Shown in pieces: positions 1-8,100 of a stretch of DNA of 8,439 nucleotides. The stretch comes from UBA1738 sp045655325 (GTDB lineage Bacteria > Bacillota > Clostridia > UBA1381). The translations under genes were made by a program, and so were the position numbers. Under the pieces are notes generated by a model. It did not search any database. It worked only from the letters and a program-made list of their open reading frames with translations, and had not been told where the DNA came from. The stretch lies in the NCBI GenBank assembly GCA_045655325.1, contig JAZOOY010000054.1:1-8439 (forward strand), read 5' to 3'. Positions within the stretch are counted from its first letter, which is position 1. The number at the start of each line of letters is the position of its first letter.

Positions 1-3000
1 ATGGTGCGGATTACATCATCGCCCTTTCTCATATCGGATATGAAGAAGATCCGCAGTATGAGGATGTAGTGGATTTAATCCAAAACACAGACGGATTTGA
101 TGTTGTTTTGGATGCTCATTCTCACTCTGTTATTGAAAATATGAAGCTTACAGATGAGGGCGGAAACGAGGTTGTTCTTACCTCAACAGGCACAAAGTTT
201 GAAAATATCGGCAAGCTTACAATTACAGGCGAAGCGATTACAACAGAGCTTATAGAAACGGAAAGCTACACAAACACAGATGCATCCGTTGATGCAAAAC
301 TTGCGGAAATAAACGAAGAATATTCTGCCCTCGGCAATCGCAAGATAGCAGAAAGCAAAGTAGAGCTTAATACACACGATGCAGACGGAAACCGCCTTGT
401 CAGAACTTGTGAGACCAATCTCGGCAATCTATGTTCCGATGCTTTCCGCATTGTAACGGGGGCTGATATTGGCTATGTAAACGGCGGTGGAATCCGTGCA
501 CCAATTGAAGTGGGCGATGTTACCTTTAATGATGTACTAAACGTATTCCCCTACAACAACGCTGTTGTTGTGGCAGAAGTTTCAGGTCAGGTTATAAAGG
601 ATTTCCTTGAACTTGCCGTGAAATTTTGGCCGAGCGAAAGTGGTGCTTTCCCTCATATATCAGGACTTACATTCTCATTAAATACTGCCATAGAGTCTGC
701 TGCTCAGGTAGATAACAATTGGGTGTTTACGGGCATAGACGGAGAGTACCGTGTGTACGATATTATGGTGCTGAATAAGGATAGCGGAGAGTATGAACCC
801 ATTGACCTTACCAAAAACTATTCCATTGCATCGGACAGTTACCATTTGCTTGAATGTGGTGATGGAATGAGTATGTTTGCAGATGCCACCATACTTCAAA
901 ACGATGGTATGCTTGATGTGGACCTCTTTGAAACATACATTACAGAAAACCTTGACGGTGTTATCGGCGAAGAATACGCAGAGGTAGATAACAGAATCAC
1001 ATTCACAAACATTGAAGTATCAGATATTGATGTGAATATTGATTGGTATAAGGTGCCAAAGCTAAATAACGGTGCCGTACCTCCCGAACCTATTGACAGT
1101 CGAGATTCTGATATTAACGGATATATGTCTGTTGATTGTGAAGGTCTTGACTATTATCAGTACGGATGGGCAACTTATGATGAAGAAACCGAAAAGTGGG
1201 TATATGCTCATCTTATGGGCGACGAATATAGGATTAACAACGAGGACAGATATGCACTTGTGTTTGCTGCAGTTCTTAAACCAACCCATCTATTTGCGGA
1301 TGAAATAGCTATCACGGGTTTTGGCGATGCAGAGCGTATACCGGGTGGAATATCTTTTATAGTGGGTTATACTTTAGAAATAGGCACACTTGATGAGGTT
1401 AACACAAAAGTACATTCTCACACAGCCGGCGGTGATGCTCCGTGGGACGGAACAAGTGGCATTGTTTATGAAAATAACGAAGCATATATTTATCTTACAG
1501 GTGATGTAGCACTATCTGATACCCTTACCGTTGAAAGCGGTAATACGCTTAATCTTTGCCTCAACGGGAACATTCTTTCCTACGAGGGAACAGAAAATTC
1601 AAGCATTATTTATGTAGAAGAAAATGCAACACTTAATATTTATGATTGCAAAAACACTGTTCATAACGGATATATTGATGATGTAACACATTTGTGGAGG
1701 TCAGGCGATGCTCCTGGCGGTGCTGAAAGCTTAAACCTTATAGGCGGCGTTATAACAGGTGGCACAGGAAAAACACATGCTAACCTCAATAACAATGGCG
1801 GCGGTATTTTTTCTTCAGGAAATCTTTCATTGTACGGTGGTACCATTGCAGGTAACACGGGCGTGTATGGCGGCGGTATTTTTATAGACGAGGGTAGCTT
1901 CAATATGTACGGCGGTTCCATTATTGGAAATGCTGCAAATGCTTCCTACTCCGGCGGCGGTGGCGTTGATGTAGAAGATGGAACATTCTATATGCACGAC
2001 GGCATTGTTGCACACAATTACAGTGCTTATGTTGGGGGCGGTGTGGTTGTTGATGATGAGTTTTATATGCTGGGGGGTTCGGTTGTCAATAATACTGCAA
2101 AGTTCGGCAGTGGTATCAAATGCGATGGAATGTTTGGCGGATATGGCAACGGAAATATGTATATTTCGGGTACACCTGTCATAAAAGACAACACAGCAAC
2201 CAGTCAAGAATCCGGAAATATTGATGGTATTCCTTACGTGAACGGTCCGCTTAAAGACGGTGCATTCATTAACTTGAATGTTGATTGCTATGGCACAGTT
2301 GCAGCTCCTTCAGGTGATATTGAATCTATTACAGATTACACGGGATATTTTGAAAATAACACGCAATATCCTATGTATGTTGACGAATATGGTTATCTTG
2401 AGCTTGGTTATACGATTACCGAGCAACCGTCGTTTGAAAACGGTTACACGGTCAGCCTGAACGAAAATTGTGGTGAAACATATCAGTGGTATGAAGTGAA
2501 TGAATTTACATACTCATTTCCGGAAGATATTACGGTGGATCAGGAACAAATTTACTTCTTCCTGAATGAACTTAATGCATCTGATGATGCTTACATAGCT
2601 GTTCCCGGAATTTCTGACGAAGAAAATGGCTCTTTCGTATATGCGGTTGTCGCGTTCCTGGAAGAAGGAACATTTAAGATTACACCGACGGGCGATTCGT
2701 CAGGGGTAGAGTATAATTTGTTTGAGTGTGATCCTGTAGAGTTTACTCCGACCGAAGAACCGCTTGTATCTGTGAGTGAAAATACATGGAGCGTGGATGA
2801 AAATACACTGTACTTTGTTATAGCCTCTGCAGAGAGAAGTATTTCAGATATGCCTGAAGTAACAATGTCTTTCGACACATACACTCTTGGAAGTGCAGTT
2901 GCAGATGCAACCGAAAACTCCCTTACAGGTGCAGAAAACGGCAAACTATACAGACTTGTTGTTGATTTGGGAATAGAAGATGTAACTTATCTTCAAAGCA

Positions 3001-4067
3001 ATACAGTTCAATACTATTCTTCAAGAGAAGTAACATTTAATGCAGGTGAAGGTACGGGAACAATGGATGTCCAGAAGATTCCTGAAGGCGTTGAAACTGC
3101 ACTTAACAAAAATACATTCACCAGAAGTGGCTACAAATTTGCAGGTTGGGCAACAGATTCTGACGGTGATGTAGTGTACGAAGATGGTGCTAATGTTACT
3201 TTGAACGATGACCTTACGCTTTTTGCAAAGTGGACTAAAATTCACTCGAGTTCTGGCGGTGGAGTAACTCACTATACCGTTAAGTTTGATACAAACGGCG
3301 GAAGTGTAATCACAAACAAAACCGTTACAAGAAACTCAAAACTTGCTGAGCCACAAGCTCCTACAAGGGAAGGTTATAGTTTTATCGGGTGGTTTACCGA
3401 TAAAGAAATGACAGATGCTTATGATTTTGAAAGTAAGGTAACAAAGAATTTTACACTTTATGCAAAATGGGAAAAGCACGATGACGAAATCGTAACTGCC
3501 GAATGGAAAAATCCGTTTACAGATGTAAAGGAGAATGATTGGTTCTACAATAATATAAAATTTGTTTTCGAAAACGGTCTTATGAAAGGTGTAACGGATA
3601 CCACCTTTGCACCAAACGAAAACTTGACAAGAGCGATGCTTGTTACAGTTCTTTACCGTGCAGAAGGTGAACCTGCCACAAACCGCAGTATTCCTTTCTC
3701 TGATATTGATATGGGTGCTTATTATGCAAATGCTGTGTCTTGGGCAAAGCAGAACGGTATTGTAAACGGTGTATCTGAAAATGAATTTGCACCGGATGAA
3801 AGCATTACCCGTGAGCAGATTGCGGCGATTATGATGAGATACGCATTCTATAAGGGATTGGATACTGTAACACTTGAAGAAAATCTCCATTTTGCAGACG
3901 CTAACGAGATTTCTGAATATGCGGTATCCTCAATGAATTGGGCAGTTGGTGCAGGACTTATAAACGGTAAGTCCGAAGGCATACTTACTCCAAAGGATAA
4001 TGCGACAAGAATTGAAGTTGCAGCAATACTACATAGGTATTTAAATATGGTAACAAGCCATAATTAA
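1..4067 (+). CDS. SLH-anchored 5'-nucleotidase-family surface protein with beta-helix region (5' end missing)
   Basis: The frame is open from the left edge (first full codon at 3) to TAA at 4065-4067, so the start lies upstream; the GTG at 69 is internal because 22 conserved codons precede it. Family knowledge: 5'-nucleotidases of the UshA/YfkN type hydrolyse nucleotides, and sometimes other phosphomonoesters or cyclic nucleotides, outside the membrane with two metal ions. Seen here: the tail of the metallophosphatase domain with ALSHIG (24-41) and the metal-binding DAHSHS (111-128), then a 5'-nucleotidase C-terminal domain (about 345-1004). After these come a linker (1005-1420), a glycine-rich beta-helix (about 1420-2380), Ig-like beta segments (2409-3026), two Listeria-Bacteroides repeats (3027-3473) and three SLH domains (3510-4043). 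The SLH domains predict non-covalent attachment to a secondary cell-wall polymer. The gene is first in an apparent operon within the window. Exact substrate is unknown; 2',3'-cyclic phosphodiesterase activity is an alternative. Confidence 0.93.
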   Translation, partial: GADYIIALSHIGYEEDPQYEDVVDLIQNTDGFDVVLDAHSHSVIENMKLTDEGGNEVVLTSTGTKFENIGKLTITGEAITTELIETESYTNTDASVDAKLAEINEEYSALGNRKIAESKVELNTHDADGNRLVRTCETNLGNLCSDAFRIVTGADIGYVNGGGIRAPIEVGDVTFNDVLNVFPYNNAVVVAEVSGQVIKDFLELAVKFWPSESGAFPHISGLTFSLNTAIESAAQVDNNWVFTGIDGEYRVYDIMVLNKDSGEYEPIDLTKNYSIASDSYHLLECGDGMSMFADATILQNDGMLDVDLFETYITENLDGVIGEEYAEVDNRITFTNIEVSDIDVNIDWYKVPKLNNGAVPPEPIDSRDSDINGYMSVDCEGLDYYQYGWATYDEETEKWVYAHLMGDEYRINNEDRYALVFAAVLKPTHLFADEIAITGFGDAERIPGGISFIVGYTLEIGTLDEVNTKVHSHTAGGDAPWDGTSGIVYENNEAYIYLTGDVALSDTLTVESGNTLNLCLNGNILSYEGTENSSIIYVEENATLNIYDCKNTVHNGYIDDVTHLWRSGDAPGGAESLNLIGGVITGGTGKTHANLNNNGGGIFSSGNLSLYGGTIAGNTGVYGGGIFIDEGSFNMYGGSIIGNAANASYSGGGGVDVEDGTFYMHDGIVAHNYSAYVGGGVVVDDEFYMLGGSVVNNTAKFGSGIKCDGMFGGYGNGNMYISGTPVIKDNTATSQESGNIDGIPYVNGPLKDGAFINLNVDCYGTVAAPSGDIESITDYTGYFENNTQYPMYVDEYGYLELGYTITEQPSFENGYTVSLNENCGETYQWYEVNEFTYSFPEDITVDQEQIYFFLNELNASDDAYIAVPGISDEENGSFVYAVVAFLEEGTFKITPTGDSSGVEYNLFECDPVEFTPTEEPLVSVSENTWSVDENTLYFVIASAERSISDMPEVTMSFDTYTLGSAVADATENSLTGAENGKLYRLVVDLGIEDVTYLQSNTVQYYSSREVTFNAGEGTGTMDVQKIPEGVETALNKNTFTRSGYKFAGWATDSDGDVVYEDGANVTLNDDLTLFAKWTKIHSSSGGGVTHYTVKFDTNGGSVITNKTVTRNSKLAEPQAPTREGYSFIGWFTDKEMTDAYDFESKVTKNFTLYAKWEKHDDEIVTAEWKNPFTDVKENDWFYNNIKFVFENGLMKGVTDTTFAPNENLTRAMLVTVLYRAEGEPATNRSIPFSDIDMGAYYANAVSWAKQNGIVNGVSENEFAPDESITREQIAAIMMRYAFYKGLDTVTLEENLHFADANEISEYAVSSMNWAVGAGLINGKSEGILTPKDNATRIEVAAILHRYLNMVTSHN
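345..1004 (+). other. 5'-nucleotidase C-terminal (substrate-binding) domain
   Basis: This part of the first gene carries the expected motif order of the family. ETNLGNLCSDAFR (411-449) matches the conserved N-L-x-N-L-x-x-D-A stretch. NGGGIRA (480-500) is the signature glycine/arginine loop that contacts the phosphate and base side. GDVTFNDVLNVFPYNN (513-560) follows, then GAFPHISGLTFSLN (642-683), and SDSYHLLECGDGM (831-869). By comparison with E. coli UshA, the Y of SDSY should sit where a base-stacking aromatic is found, and the D of CGDGM matches the conserved Asp of GGDGY. The usual GGDGY reads CGDGM here, so two flanking positions differ. The domain ends near VDNRITF. The motif set looks complete and the domain is probably functional. 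Confidence 0.9.
1005..1420 (+). other. Unassigned beta-rich linker of the nucleotidase protein
   Basis: About 139 residues between the nucleotidase domain and the beta-helix. The segment is acidic and rich in Tyr/Trp, with WYKV near 1044, YYQYGWATYDEE near 1152-1187 and the pattern RYALVFAAVLKPTHLFADEI (1248-1307). The last pattern resembles the small beta-sandwich modules (Y-x-V-x-V-x-L ... G/H-x-F-A ... I-x-I-x-G) often seen between domains of clostridial surface proteins. I cannot name the family from sequence alone. It probably acts as a spacer or a binding module. Confidence 0.45.
1797..2206 (+). repeat. Beta-helix turns with GGGI(F/V) ... GG(T/S) ... N pattern
   Basis: Five successive imperfect protein repeats of about 24-28 residues begin with GGGIFSSG (1797), GGGIFIDE (1869), GGGGVDVE (1953), GGGVVVDD (2034) and GSGIKCDG (2106). 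The first four continue with an (L/N/Y)-x-(M/L)-(Y/H/L)-(G/D)-G step and a further strand ending in an asparagine-rich turn (IAGNTG, IIGNAA, VAHNYS, VVNNTA). This spacing and the stacked Gly/Asn/hydrophobic pattern are typical of right-handed parallel beta-helix proteins (pectate-lyase-like or Pmp-like folds). A preceding cap region at 1557-1649 has LCLNG ... IYDC, a motif pair seen at the start of similar helices in gut Firmicute surface proteins. The role is probably adhesive, glycan-binding or as a rigid stalk; no catalytic residues are recognisable. Confidence 0.75.
2409..3026 (+). other. Ig-like beta-sandwich linkers
   Basis: Between the beta-helix and the Listeria-Bacteroides repeats lie about 200 residues that look like one or two Ig-like domains. 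The first opens with ITEQPSFENGYTVSL (2415-2459) and contains TYQWYEV (2478-2498), the tryptophan-strand signature of bacterial Ig-like folds; it runs to about 2756. The second, about 2757-3010, alternates hydrophobic and polar residues but has no clear signature. These are probably spacers that raise the catalytic domain above the wall. Confidence 0.5.
3027..3473 (+). repeat. Two Listeria-Bacteroides (InlB B / Flg_new type) repeats
   Basis: Two consecutive copies of about 70 residues share the hallmark order V-x-F-(D/N)-x-(N/G)-G ... G-Y-x-F-x-G-W ... D-x-T-L-(F/Y)-A-K-W. The first runs from REVTFNAGEG (3027) through GYKFAGWATD (3129) to LFAKWTK (3219-3239). The second runs from YTVKFDTNGG (3273) through GYSFIGWFTD (3369) to LYAKWEK (3456-3476). 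A short Ser/Gly hinge, HSSSGGG, separates them (3243-3263). The family is a ubiquitin-like beta-grasp module common in wall-bound Firmicute proteins, directly before cell-wall anchors, and thought to act in spacing or adhesion. Confidence 0.9.
3510..4043 (+). repeat. Three tandem SLH (S-layer homology) domains
   Basis: Three SLH domains close the first protein. SLH1 begins PFTDVKENDWFYNNI (3513) and reaches TRAM (3630-3641). SLH2 begins PFSDIDMGAYYANAV (3693) and reaches TREQ (3807-3818). SLH3 begins LHFADANEISEYAVS (3885) and reaches TRIE (4005-4016). Each keeps the F-x-D start, the aromatic/alanine helix, the G-(L/I)-(M/V/I)-x-G turn, the F-x-P (or L-x-P) step and the TR-x-(E/Q/M) motif. 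A trimer of SLH domains usually forms a three-pronged unit binding pyruvylated secondary cell-wall polymer. This is strong evidence for a Gram-positive or SLH-type envelope. Confidence 0.96.
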
Positions 4068-4084
4068 ATAAATTATTAAATTTT

Positions 4085-4090
4085 AGGAGG
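4085..4090 (+). promoter_or_regulatory. Ribosome binding site of the DUF3089 lipoprotein gene
   Basis: A perfect AGGAGG sits 7 bases before the ATG at 4098, in the 30-base gap after the nucleotidase gene. The gap is otherwise almost all A+T with no G+C-rich hairpin, so read-through transcription from the upstream gene is likely. It fixes the start of the second gene. Confidence 0.9.
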
Positions 4091-4097
4091 AAATTTT

Positions 4098-5165
4098 ATG
4101 AAAAGTAAAAAAATCTTTCAAAACATCTTAATTTTTGCTATGGTAATGGCATTGTTTACAGGATGCACGGTAAACAATACTGATACAAATATAGAAACTG
4201 AAGTAAGCAATGTTTCGGCAGTCATTGCAAAGACTAACGGCGGCGAAAAGTGGGAAACAAAAATAGACTATGCCAATGCAGATAACTGGCTTAGTGCAGA
4301 AGACACAGGTAAGGGTGTTGACGTTGTATATTTTTATCCAACAACCTTTTCAAAGGTATCTGACGATGCTCTTGATGTAGCAGATATTACAGATGAATCT
4401 ATGCGTAGCGGAGCACAGAGAGAACTTAAAAATCAGGCTTCGGTATTTATAGAGGATTGCAATATCTATGCACCTTTTTACAGACAGGTAAATGCAGCCT
4501 ATGCACTCACTCTCAGTGATGAAGAAGCTGACGATCTGCTCCGTTATTCCGCATCACAGGATCCGTCCGCTGCACTTGATTACTACTTTGAAAACTATAA
4601 CAACGGTAAACCCTTCATTCTTGCGGGACATTCTCAGGGTTCTCAGATTTTGACTATGATTCTTTCTGACTACATGAAAGAACATCCTGAGCACTACAAA
4701 AATATGATTGCAGCATATGTAATTGGATACTCCGTAACCGACAAATATCTTGCAGCAAACCCACACCTTAAGTTTGCAGAAGGTGCTGACGATACAGGAG
4801 TTATCATTTCTTACAATACAGAAGGTCCTGCAAACAAGGATCAGCACAATGCGGTTGTAACTGATGGCGCTATTTCCATTAACCCGATTAACTGGAAAAA
4901 AGATGATACATATGCAGCTAAAGAAGAAAACCTCGGTTCACTTAATATAGACGGAGAAATCGAAAAGAATCTTGCTGATGCAAAGATTGATTTAGAGCGT
5001 GGAGTTGTAGTTTGTGAAACTGCCGATTCTGCTGTGTATGCAATTCCTGAAGATGCACATGCACTTTTCGGACCTGAAAGCTACCATGGACAGGATTACG
5101 GTTTCTATTATATGAATTTGCGTGAAAATGCCAAGGTAAGAATAGAAGCATTTAAAAATAAGTAA
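4098..5165 (+). CDS. DUF3089-type alpha/beta-hydrolase lipoprotein
   Basis: The protein has 355 residues. The N-terminus has Lys residues, a hydrophobic stretch (ILIFAMVMALF, 10-20) and a lipobox-like FTGC with Cys23 (4164-4166), so it is predicted to be lipidated and held on the outer face of the membrane. The mature part matches the DUF3089 pattern of alpha/beta hydrolases: DVVYFYPTTF (75-84), IYAPFYRQVNAAYAL (123-137), and the nucleophile elbow AGHSQGSQIL (176-185) with Ser179 (4632-4634). C-terminal SYHGQDYGFYYMNLRENA (328-345) carries the likely catalytic His330. The catalytic acid is not certain. The family is expected to hydrolyse esters (lipase, esterase or lysophospholipase-like), but the substrate is unknown. 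Start choice rests on the AGGAGG at 4085. It follows the nucleotidase by 30 bases and precedes the Calx-beta gene by 15, suggesting one operon. Confidence 0.88.
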   Translation: MKSKKIFQNILIFAMVMALFTGCTVNNTDTNIETEVSNVSAVIAKTNGGEKWETKIDYANADNWLSAEDTGKGVDVVYFYPTTFSKVSDDALDVADITDESMRSGAQRELKNQASVFIEDCNIYAPFYRQVNAAYALTLSDEEADDLLRYSASQDPSAALDYYFENYNNGKPFILAGHSQGSQILTMILSDYMKEHPEHYKNMIAAYVIGYSVTDKYLAANPHLKFAEGADDTGVIISYNTEGPANKDQHNAVVTDGAISINPINWKKDDTYAAKEENLGSLNIDGEIEKNLADAKIDLERGVVVCETADSAVYAIPEDAHALFGPESYHGQDYGFYYMNLRENAKVRIEAFKNK

Positions 5166-5167
5166 TT

Positions 5168-5175
5168 GAGGTGAT
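5168..5175 (+). promoter_or_regulatory. Ribosome binding site of the Calx-beta protein gene
   Basis: GAGGTGAT lies 5 bases before the ATG at 5181 and just after the TAA of the lipoprotein gene (5163-5165). It matches the 16S rRNA 3' end well. With a 15-base gap there is no space for a separate promoter or terminator, which supports co-transcription and possibly translational coupling. Confidence 0.85.
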
Positions 5176-5180
5176 ATTAT

Positions 5181-8100
5181 ATGTTTAAATCCAAGCCACT
5201 AGTTGCACTGGTTTTGGTTCTGAGTATGTTGCTGTCCATAAGTGCACCTGTTTTTGCGAAAGCAGAGGTTCCATACGAAACAATAGGTATTACACGGCAG
5301 GAATTTGACGGCAATATTATTTACTTTGGTGCACCGGGACCGGTGTTTGACGAAAATGACAAAGTATATGCATTTCCGATTTTAAGAAGCGGTGATGTTT
5401 CGCAGGAAGCATCAGTAGTGCTCAGAACTCTTGATTTTTCAGCACTTTATAATAAGGATTACAGTATTATAGGCGATAGTATAGAAATCATAGAGAGAGA
5501 CAAAACTCTTATTGAACTGGCAATTACCGGCGAGAAGTCAATCATAGATGACTCCGCTCTGAACGAAATAGAGGAAGGCAGTCAGCAAATTGGAGAAACA
5601 ATCGAAGAAAACAGCGATGTGCTGACAGACGATGATCCCGATTCTCCGGATGCTGAAGTCGAAGAAGAAACAGCTGATGAAACTGTTAACACCGAAGTCG
5701 AAACAGAAACTGATAATACAGAAGAAACTCCTGATGAAAGCAAGGAATATTTTGCGGTTGTGCCTGAAATTGAAGTTGAAGAAACCTCGGGCAAAAGCAA
5801 ACTTGCTTTAGAAAAAGAGGCACAGACAGGAAAACTCACCAGAGAGGTTCAGAAAACAGAAGTGTATAACGAACTTGGCGATATTGTCAGGGATGAACTG
5901 CTTGGCGATATATTTGAATATGTAAATTATTCATCCGAAACTGTTTTAACCTTTGCCCCTGGTGAGGAAGTTAAATATGTTAATATACGTATTATGGATG
6001 ACGGCATTTCAGAAGGTGAGGAATATTTCACTTTTCTTATGACAGAGCCGCAAGGAGCCGAGCTTTCTGAGGTGACAGCAACAAATGTAATCATCACAGA
6101 TGATGAACCTGTGGTGCTTCCCAAGATAACCTTTTCGTCGGATGAATACAAATCAAAGGACGGAATAGTAAGTGTAACCGTAAAAAGAAGCGGTGCAGAG
6201 TATTCGCCTGCAACTTGTATATTAGAGACAACAGACGGCAGTGCGATTGCAGATGTACACTATGAAAGCATATATGGTGAGATTGTTTTTGCACCATATG
6301 AAAAGGAAAAAACAGTAGATATTATTGTTGGCGGAAAGGGCGATTTCAAGCTCACACTTTCAGATTTTACAGGTTGTGAAGCAGGTGCTTTAAGTCAGGC
6401 TACCGCCAAGATTGACGAAGGTGCAGGTATTGCTCTTTTTGCAGCTGCTAATGATGGACTTGAATTCCCCATTACGGTTAAAGACAAAACATATACAGTA
6501 AAATACAAATCCGGCGATATAGTCGGAGAAATATATGATACCGGCTATGATCCTCATCTTCTGGTAGGTAAGTACTATTTCTCTGCTCCTGACACAAAAA
6601 AAGGAATATTTAACTACAGCAGAGATAACAGTACCGGCAAAAAGCCTTCCAATGAGGGTAATTATAATTCCTTCTATTCAGGACCGAGCACCGAAGGTGA
6701 TTTCGCCACCGGTAACGGTCAGTTGGAGTATTACCATTCTTACACAAAAAGAACCGGTAGTATGTATACATACAGTAACGCTAATGCTGATACCAAAATA
6801 GAAGGTCCGTACTATCAGTATTTGATCCCGCATTGGGAGCAGGACAGAACCTTCGGTAATGTCTTTGTGAGTGACAGCCAGTTATCCTCAATGGATGTTT
6901 ATGACAGAGCTTTAAATAAAGATGACCTTGAACAAGGTTTAATTGGTACGGGTATAAGAACGGGCAAATTTTCAAAAGAAACAAGTATGGATTCTGCCGT
7001 TCAGATTAAAGATGTTCTTAGCGCTATGTGCGTAAAGGTTGCTGCGGTGGATAAGTATACGGGCAGAACGCCTAAAATCAGAACCAAATTCTACGGTGTT
7101 GCGGCGTTTTATAAGAAGTATCGCATAAGTGTTACATATCCTACAGAAAAGCAGTTTATTACCGGTGTTAATTCAGAAACAGGGGAAGCTGTAACTACCG
7201 GCTATATTCCTGCTCAGGTAAATGTAAACTGCGGAGCACAGATACTCGGAAACAGAGAAAATATGGATATTTTCATCAATGATGATGAGAAAAAATCTAA
7301 TCTTGTGTTCAGTGTCAGCGATAACCGTGTAAATGGTGTAAACGGAAAATTCGGTAAAATAACGGGGTATACAATCCGTATAGGGTCATCTTCGGCTTAC
7401 ATCAACAAGAGCTATCCTGCTGATTATTTCAGCTTCCTTGATTCTAAGGTGAAAGCCAACGAAAGTACTACATCTTTGTCATTTACAAGTGCTGCTGTGG
7501 AATCTGTCAAGAAAAAGGTAAACAGCAACCTTGATACAATACCGATAGACAAGTATTTTTCTGCATGGATAGAATCGGTACAGAACGAGAAAAACTCTCA
7601 GGACAAAACACCCGGAGTTATCAGTGACGGTGGAAAAGCATACCATCAGGAACTTAAATTTACTCCGATTGTAGATTATTATGATGTGGATGTTACCGTT
7701 GTAAAGCCATATACTGAAGGAACAGACATGAATGTTGTTCTCGGCGGCTTTAAGTGGCAGGAACTTTCTCTTGGAGAGCATCGCTTCCATGCAGGTGATT
7801 CACTTGATCTTACAGGTGAGCCGTATGATGATTCCTATAAGGCGGAAGGCTACGAGGTTTCGGTAAATGACGGTGTGTTCAATACAATACGCGATACAAA
7901 AACACTTGTACTGCAACCCGGAAACAAATACACCATAAGGCCTGTAATTTCTCAAATCAACAACTGTATTGAGATTACCAGATCTGAAGGTGCTATGAAA
8001 TATTTTGAAATTGGAAACGCCGTTTTCACAGAAGAAGAACTTGCTCCTTATCCTGAATTTGCAGGTAAAACAATCCTGAAGCTTCATCCCGAAAAGGAAA

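Noticed and set aside
1..69. ATG at position 1 as a gene start
   Set aside because: That frame reaches TAG at 67-69. The real reading frame begins at position 3 and encodes conserved metallophosphatase sequence, so the gene simply enters from the left.
1827..2207. Minus-strand open frame across the beta-helix
   Set aside because: It arises from the repetitive glycine codons on the other strand; the repeat regularity is clear only in the + strand product.
3336..3890. 184-residue open frame on the minus strand
   Set aside because: It lies fully opposite the Listeria-Bacteroides and SLH coding region, is Cys/Ile/Phe-rich with no domain pattern, and has no supporting context. It is a shadow of the real gene.
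4061..4084. Possible terminator in the A+T-rich gap after the nucleotidase gene
   Set aside because: The stretch is nearly all A and T with at most a weak palindrome and no G+C stem followed by a T run.
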